Positions 8,226 to 14,585 of a stretch of 14,585 nucleotides of DNA are shown one piece after another; positions within the stretch are counted from its first letter, which is position 1, and the number at the start of each line of letters is the position of its first letter. The DNA comes from Neolecta irregularis DAH-3 (lineage: Eukaryota; Ascomycota; Neolectomycetes; Neolectales; Neolectaceae), in the NCBI GenBank assembly GCA_001929475.1, contig LXFE01004040.1, forward strand, positions 2,379 through 16,963. Reading direction: 5' to 3'. The notes beneath the pieces were generated by a model, which had not been told where the DNA came from, did no database searches, and saw nothing but the letters and a program-made list of their open reading frames with translations. The position numbers and the translations under genes are program-made.

Positions 8226-11200
8226 TTACTTGTCAGGCGTCAATGAGATTTCTCGATCGAGTCCAAGATAGCAATCGCTCAGCAGGAAGAGGGAAGCTTC
8301 AGGGTCTTTCAAGTCTCCTGGAAGAGGTATTTTGAAAGAAAGTGAACCATCTCGTCCGTATCTCTTGGAGTCTCCCCCAATTCGCTTGATGGTGTATATC
8401 TCGTTCTTCTTTTTATTCCCTAGTATTGAGAACCAACCAATGGTTTGTGCTTTGGGGAATTTGGGGGTTATTGCCTTCGCCGGGGCGGTGAAGCGCCTAA
8501 CCGGCAAGCAAGAAACCTGCAGAGTGTTTTCTATAAGCTCAAGACTTAGTCGATAGGCAGGAAAATTCGACAGAAATGTTATGACCTACGACATATCAAT
8601 AATGTGTTGGATGACCACTCACCTCATGAATATGTTTCGAGGAAGCATCGCATTCGAGAAGCATTTTTCTTATATCAACCTCTTCTAATCCTAAAAATGA
8701 TTCGATCGAACATTGCGATTTCAGTTGATTTAGCGTAGAAAGCGAGATTCCACTCAAGACATTTGAATATTCAAGCTTATCGTTCCAACAACCTTGTTTC
8801 AAAGATTGAAGTAAGTGTATCAGTGTTATAGCAGTAGAAAGATAGTGGAACTCTGCGGTAACATCAATCATCGCCTGAATATTAGCCGATGTTTGTAAGA
8901 ATGATTGTCTACTTGCAAGAGCCGAACTGTGCTGCCTAGCACAGTTATCGTATCCGGTTGGTAATCTGCGATCGGTAAATTCAGCTGATCCAAGTGGCTC
9001 TGACAGAGTAAATATGCTTTGACATGTGGATCACCGAATCCAGATAGAGACACAAGTTCATCAGGAGGAAATCGGACATTTTTGCTGAACTCTGCATTTA
9101 CTAGATCCTAGAACTATTACTTGTTTGAACCATTTGGGACGCACTTCATTATGCCGAACCTGTGTGGGTTAGTACACCTCAAGATAAGAACTTCATACGG
9201 GTATTTCATCAAATTCGGTAGCCCGACACAGCAAAGACAAGCATTCCTGGACGTTCATTTCTGGCTTCAGAGTACCTATTAAAATCCGAATTGTGAAATG
9301 TGAAATATAATAGTAGCTCGATATTGAACCAAGCTTTGTAATCTGCAAAGATCCATCTGCAATAGCTTCAATGCAGCTTGAATCACTAATATTCCTCAGA
9401 GATTTTTCGACGAGATTGGACAGATAGGTGGATATTAGCTTGCTATCCGTGCCGTCTATTCCATAAAAGGTTGGATTCTGATAGACACGACGATGTAAAA
9501 AGGTAGACATTAGATATTTCATGGCGTCTTGAACATGTTGTACAGTACCAGAGGCAATCTCCGCGCATCTAAATGTTGGATCAAACGAGAGATGAAGGGG
9601 CTCACAGATGATTGTCGAGAACTTTATGCAAAGATGACTCAACTTTGCATTCAGCTGATTTCAGTGGCAGTAAGTACCTGGAAATCCAGTGTGCAGGAAA
9701 TGCTTATAAAATGCCTTCTTGGTATGTTGTACGAAAACGCGTGCAACAGCACTAGTATCGAATTGAGGACGACCTAGGCTTAGAAAAGTTTCGGTGAATA
9801 AAAACCTGCTCTGCCCATCATTTGAAGGACATCCGTTAGATCCATATCTTGGCCATCAGTGAGGCGAATTTACTACACTAACCTTTATAACCGCCAATCT
9901 TTCTTTAAATTAGCCACATCAGAGAGCTTGTTTCATACGCGTCATAAAATTCAGTCCCCTTGATGATTACGAGATGTGCTGGGAGATTCACTCCCCATGC
10001 CAAAGTGCTTGTAGCTATGAGCACCTGGATTTTTCCATGAAGAAACAACTCTTCTACAAGCCGTCTATCACCCTGCATCAGTCCCGCATGATGCAGGCCA
10101 ATGCCGAACGAAAGAGAAGTTTTCAGGTGATTATCTTGTGCCTGTGAGAGCACCAGCTCCAATTCATCTTCCGAAATCGATCGGAATCGAAGTGGGTTTT
10201 CTTCCATTCCACATAGTGCGATGAATGATACAGCCGTTAGTCTCGTTTGTCTCCTACTCGACACGAAAACAATGACGGGTTTCGTGGGAGAATGTGTTTT
10301 AATTGCAGAGAATGCGGGTTTGTTCATTGTCTAGGGTTTCAGGACGGCAGGCGAAAAGAAGTATACCTCCATGCGTGGACAGTAAGCTCGACCTGAAAAG
10401 CTATCGATGTATACTGTAATCGGTACGGGTCTCACGGAATTTCTGAAATTGAACATTCCCCCGTCATCAACACCAAGCCAGTCTGCGAGATCACGAGCAT
10501 TTGCCGCAGCGGTAGACAATCCTACAAAGCGCGGCTGCTTACCCGTATGAGCGCCAACATATTTCATTCGAGATACGATGACCTCTAGAGTAGGCCCTCG
10601 GTCGCTGCCCTATTAGTTGGTAAAAACAATGATATAGATTTGTCAAACCAAAAGATGGATCTCATCAAATATCATCAAGGCAACATCCTGAATGTACAAA
10701 CGAGTCTTCCAGTTACGACTGATACCATCAATTTTTTCGGGGGTAGTGACAATTATGTCAGCTTGATAAAGAAATCGAGTGTCGGGTGTAAAGTCTCCGG
10801 TCAACTCGACGATGCTAATCCCGAGAGTTTTTGACAATTTCTCACACCAATCTTTGACTCTTTCGTTAACGAGAGCTTTCATCGGCGCGACGTAAACAAT
10901 CTTTTGCCCTTTCCGTTCTTGAAGTGACCAAAATACCGCCAGTTCAGCGACTGTCGTCTTCCCACTCGCCGTAGGAGCTCCAAGAAGAATATTTTTCGAA
11001 GTATGGTAGACCGTATGAAACAACTGGGTTTGAATTGGGTTGAAATGGGAGAATTTTCCGTTATAAATAGACTCGAGGAGTGGATTATCCAGGGCAGAAA
11101 TCGGCAACGGTTGCAGATCGAGTAAATCCGTATATGCGGGAATCATTTCTGGTAGAATGAGGTGTTGAAACGAGACGGGTACGACGGTCTCTGATGATAG

Positions 11201-14200
11201 CCACTTGTCGGAAACGGCACGAATATAGATTTGGGCAGGTAAGGGTTCGTTCACCGGAATCGTGAATTCGATAATATGATTGTCGTGGAAGTTGCGCTTG
11301 TGAAGGACAAAGAACTCTGTGTGTAAAATCTCAATATTATCGCTGTCTTCTGCTAGAATCCAAAATCCAGAGCTCATGCCATGAACTCTGTTATCCCATT
11401 CAAAATCTGGATGCACTACTAATGTGATGCGCAAAACATTGCGAGTTATGGGCGCCAGAGTTATTTCGAGTGACAATTTTGGAAATTGTCGGATCTGGCG
11501 TGCTAGAAGCTGACCCGACTTTTGATGATGAACGAGTTGACCTAGTTCAGTGGCATCCATAAAAGTTAAAGCGTCGATATCCACACTGCGTTTGGTTTGT
11601 CTTTCTAGCTTTTGCAACAGTTCTTTTGAGGTTCCGAATTGTGCAAGAGGATGCTCAAAGTCCCACATTCGCTTATCGATACTCTTGCAGAGGCTCAAGA
11701 GTGTCAAACTTGTTGGACCCCAATTACGGTTTAGCGATATTTCAAACAGTGCTCTACAGATTCGAGCGGCATTCTGCTGAACAAACTGGGTATCGTTCAC
11801 CAGCTCTTGAAGCTCCATGGATGCTCGGCCAATATAGCTTTGTAGAAGAATATTCACCTTTTCGGGAGTGCTTGCAAAACTCATTTTCTCTTTTGGATAA
11901 GGGATTTCTTGATAGTGCATAAACATTTCTTGTGTTTCCGTGTCTAGCGTCAGCATTTCCTAGGAGAAAAAAATCAGACCTCTTGTTTTCATTTCATCAA
12001 ATTCCGAACTCATGCTAATCATGTTGAGAACTTGGGCAAAATCCATGGTTGGTTGTAATAATGTATTGAATATTTCAACGCTGGAATGCCGTATGTAAAA
12101 GTTGCTCGCTGTTCTCCCTAGATCCTTGGCGAACAAATCGCCAGTTGTTTGATTAAAGGTAATCATCTGTAGCTTATGCAGCCTTTTGGCTGCAGTTGTG
12201 ATAAGATCTCGCTTGCGAGAGTGCAGCATTGGGTCATTTGCGACCTCATCGTGTCCAATGCCGTAAATAAGAGGATTCTTTCTCATACGAACGCCGAGGT
12301 AGGTGTAAGAGAGCCATCGTACACCTTCATCGATGTTTGTCACTGTTCCGAGTGCAATTTCTGCATTCAGATTGTCTTCCAATTTTTCAATGAATCTTAA
12401 CAGTTAGATGTTTCAAAAATTAATACCCTACCTAGACTCAATTGGGTGCTGCTGAGTGAGCATTGATACATAACCTGCCAATTTGTCCTGAGTTGTGCAG
12501 ATATACCCGACACCTCTATCTTCAAACTTTTTCTAAGTCTTCATTATTATTGGTGATATACCTGTGGTCGCCCAGCGCGCCCAAATATTTGCAAGACCTA
12601 AATTGTGAATATTTTTCATACAAGAATTTACGTCTAAAACTCCGAGGTCGGTGAATGCACCCTTTTGAGGATTGTAAATTTGTGTCTGCAATCAATAACA
12701 GTTTAGGCGTAGTTGTACCCCCTTGATGATGACAGCATAGGCCGGCAGGTTTACACCCCATGCCAGTGTTGCAGTGCAACAAAGAATCTTGACTGTACCT
12801 TCCATGAAGAGCCTTTCAGAGAGATTTCGATCTGAACGAAACATTCCAGCATGATGGATTGAGAAACCATGGGCGAATAGTTCTCTCAGATCCTTGTTCT
12901 TGACCCGCGCCAGATCCCGTTTCGCCAGATCAAATTTTGGATTTTCGGAACAATCCACAAGACCTGACGTTAGTAACTCGACCGGGTTCAGCATACCACT
13001 CTGTCCGTCGTCGACAAGCATTTGCCACAATATATTTGCGGTTCGAGCTGTATCTCCTCGTGAATGAACAAAGATCATGACTTGATGATTGCCCTTTAAC
13101 AAGTCCACCATTTTGTCAAATGTAGCTTTGTTGAGATTATCCATCGACTTTCTCGAGCCGGGTTTTCCCTTGGCACCGATAAAATGATTTTCGAGGGGTA
13201 CAGGACGGAAACTTTGGTCGAAATAGAAAAGCCCTTGATATGGATTGACTCTAGTAAATGAGTCATGAATGAAAAGGCGTATACTTGAGAAACTCTGCAA
13301 CATCGACATAATTTGGCAAAGTGGCAGATAGACCAACGATACGTATCATCAGCTGACTAGCTTCGACCTAATCGTTACTCTGATGAAGAACTAGATGTAA
13401 CCTGTCTTTGGGTACGCGCAACCAAACTTTCAATAACGGCACCCCGTTCATCGTGAAGCAAATGTACTTCATCGATTATGAGCAGCCTCACTTTATTCAC
13501 CAGTTCGACATCCCCAGTTGATTTACGCGTAATAACATCCCATTTCTCAGGTGTCGTCACAATAATTTGCGTTTTTACAATTTCAGATTTTGTCAATTGC
13601 ATATCACCTACAGAGTCAATCTGTCCGTATAAAGAAATACCAGTCAACTCGCGGACAACAACACCAAGCCACTCCAATTTTTTTGAAAACTTTTGAACAA
13701 TTTCAGCGGCTAAAGCTTTCATAGGCGCAACATAAACGATCTTGAATTCATTCAAGGCAATTTGAAAGTTTTTCGAGTCGGAAGGAGGTTTATCTTTAAA
13801 GTATTGAGAAATGGTTCGTAGAATAGTAAACAAGGCAACGTCAGTTTTACCCTGACTTTGAGCGGTATGGCATGAGTGGACGTACTGCACCAGTTGGAGC
13901 GCAAATAAGCAAATTTTCATTCGTTCCGTACGCAGTGGGGAAAACCAAAGATTGCATTCGATTAAGGGTTGTATAGCCCTTGAGACACCCACGACAAAGA
14001 TCATCAAGTTTGTCAAGAGACAACATTGCAACATTGTCAAAGTGGTGTCTTTCAGCCGCGGGGACCGTAATTTCTTCATAGTGCTATAATTAGACAAATA
14101 ACGAGAAAGGATACATCAAATTCCTCTCGAATCGATCCTATCGGAAGAGAATATTTCATACCGTAAGCATTGAGGAAATTCCCAGCTTGGTGTGTTTGAT

Positions 14201-14585
14201 ATACGTGGGGCAGTGTTTTAGCAATCCTTGTTCCCTGCGGTAACAAGACGTGATCTCTCTGCCGTAGTGCAGCATCGCGATCTTTTCTAGATACCAATTG
14301 ATCGATAAGAGATCTATCTTGTCCCGTGTTAAACAATTGTATCAACTTTTGACGATTAATAATGATATCCGAGAGAAGTTCAATTTGGTCAAAGCCAAGT
14401 GCATTTAACAGCGTCTCTTGAATTTCATCGTCTACAGTCAAATTTAGACTTTGCAAGACGAACCAGAATTTGGGGAAACAATAGCTCCTTTAACAGATTC
14501 CATAATGTCGTCTAGAGTCATTGCCAGATTTGACTCGGTACAAGCTCGTTTGCATGATCTGGCGTTAAATGTGCATACGATCAAG
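8226..14585 (-). CDS. SLH1: Slh1/ASCC3-type ribosome-quality-control helicase (23 visible exons)
   Basis: Ski2-like tandem helicase of the RQT complex that splits collided ribosomes. Exons: 14585(open)-14464, 14431-14115, 14083-13886, 13851-13641, 13607-13402, 13367-13285, 13250-12719, 12685-12632, 12597-12562, 12526-12432, 12395-11980, 11943-10649, 10609-10367, 10330-9939, 9902-9883, 9847-9806, 9773-9678, 9642-9606, 9568-9199, 9159-9145, 9107-8913, 8874-8623, 8585-8226. This gives 1861 visible residues. Cassette 1: APTGAGKT (~210), DEVH (~327), [31 protein letters not shown] (~580). A Sec63 domain follows ([20 protein letters not shown]). Cassette 2: GAPTASGKT (~1080), DEIH (~1184), [29 protein letters not shown] (~1420), then a second Sec63 domain. 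An intact second cassette and [15 protein letters not shown] favour Slh1/ASCC3 over Brr2. The N-terminus is missing. Confidence 0.95.
9145..9159 (-). other. 15-base micro-exon of SLH1 (codes VRHNE)
   Basis: Lies between introns 9198-9160 (39 bases, containing a perfect TACTAAC branch site) and 9144-9108 (37 bases). It restores the family text EFDEIPVRHNEDLVNAEF. Both flanking introns are phase 0, so skipping it would delete five residues in frame. Confidence 0.85.
9883..9902 (-). other. 20-base micro-exon of SLH1
   Basis: Lies between introns 9938-9903 (36 bases) and 9882-9848 (35 bases). It encodes the middle of the conserved [18 protein letters not shown] segment (split codons on both sides). 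Skipping it would shift the frame. Confidence 0.85.
12562..12597 (-). other. 36-base exon carrying helicase motif VI of SLH1 cassette 1
   Basis: Encodes exactly [12 protein letters not shown], flanked by introns 12631-12598 (34 bases) and 12561-12527 (35 bases), both phase 0. The 3' junction is chosen to give [12 protein letters not shown]; a nearer TTAG acceptor would add two lysines. Confidence 0.85.
13608..13640 (-). other. Stopless 33-base intron in SLH1 cassette 1
   Basis: Donor ACTG|GTATTT and acceptor CTGTAG|GTGATATG, with TTGAC before the acceptor. Removal gives the conserved [16 protein letters not shown]. Without removal ten or eleven extra residues ([10 protein letters not shown]) separate ELTG from DMQLTK in an otherwise invariant stretch of the family. 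Confidence 0.85.

Noticed and set aside
11550-11922. Plus-strand open frames opposite SLH1
   Set aside because: They lie antisense to the long, strongly conserved SLH1 exon and their text is not protein-like.
8226-14585. Identification of the large helicase as spliceosomal Brr2
   Set aside because: The second cassette is intact, and [25 protein letters not shown] and the N-terminal DDEIQETLL...GFDQIEL text fit Slh1/ASCC3 better.

Overview
The window is a gene-dense piece of a fungal nuclear genome. All eight genes are recognisable conserved eukaryotic/fungal families (Ski2, profilin, Nse1, Got1, Bre2/Ash2, Whi2, Enp1/bystin, Slh1/ASCC3). Every one is interrupted by spliceosomal introns, and there are no bacterial, viral or transposon genes. 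Whi2 and the SPRY-type Bre2 with a C-terminal Dpy30-binding-like tail point to Dikarya, most likely an ascomycete. The very short introns and tight spacing would suit a compact genome such as some Taphrinomycotina, but I cannot place it further.

Layout, left to right: SKI2 (minus, 5' part only, running off the left edge); PFY1 profilin (plus, 1699-2202); NSE1 (minus, 2252-3223); GOT1 (plus, 3303-3823); BRE2 (minus, 3848-5132); WHI2 (plus, 5555-6461); ENP1 (plus, 6700-8221); SLH1 (minus, 8226 to the right edge, lacking only the extreme N-terminus). Genes mostly alternate in strand. The convergent pairs leave 49, 24 and 4 bases between stop codons. The divergent NSE1/GOT1 pair has only 79 bases between start codons.

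The main feature is the gene architecture. I resolved 47 complete introns by following reading frame and family homology, and all are 31-43 bases long. SLH1 alone has 22 visible introns, with coding micro-exons of 15, 20, 36, 37 and 42 bases. One SKI2 intron appears to be GC-AG. Four introns are a multiple of three with no in-frame stop, so an uncorrected ORF finder reads straight through them. With these introns removed, reading frames close exactly in all eight genes; for example GOT1 becomes 138 aa, the length of yeast Got1.

The genes share no single pathway. Three belong to RNA or ribosome biology: SKI2 (cytoplasmic exosome cofactor), SLH1 (collided-ribosome disassembly) and ENP1 (40S biogenesis). 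The rest are housekeeping: actin dynamics, the SMC5/6 complex, ER-Golgi traffic, H3K4 methylation and TORC1/stress signalling. No RNA gene, CRISPR array, mobile element or obvious new multi-gene system was found. The novelty lies in the splicing architecture and the compact gene junctions.
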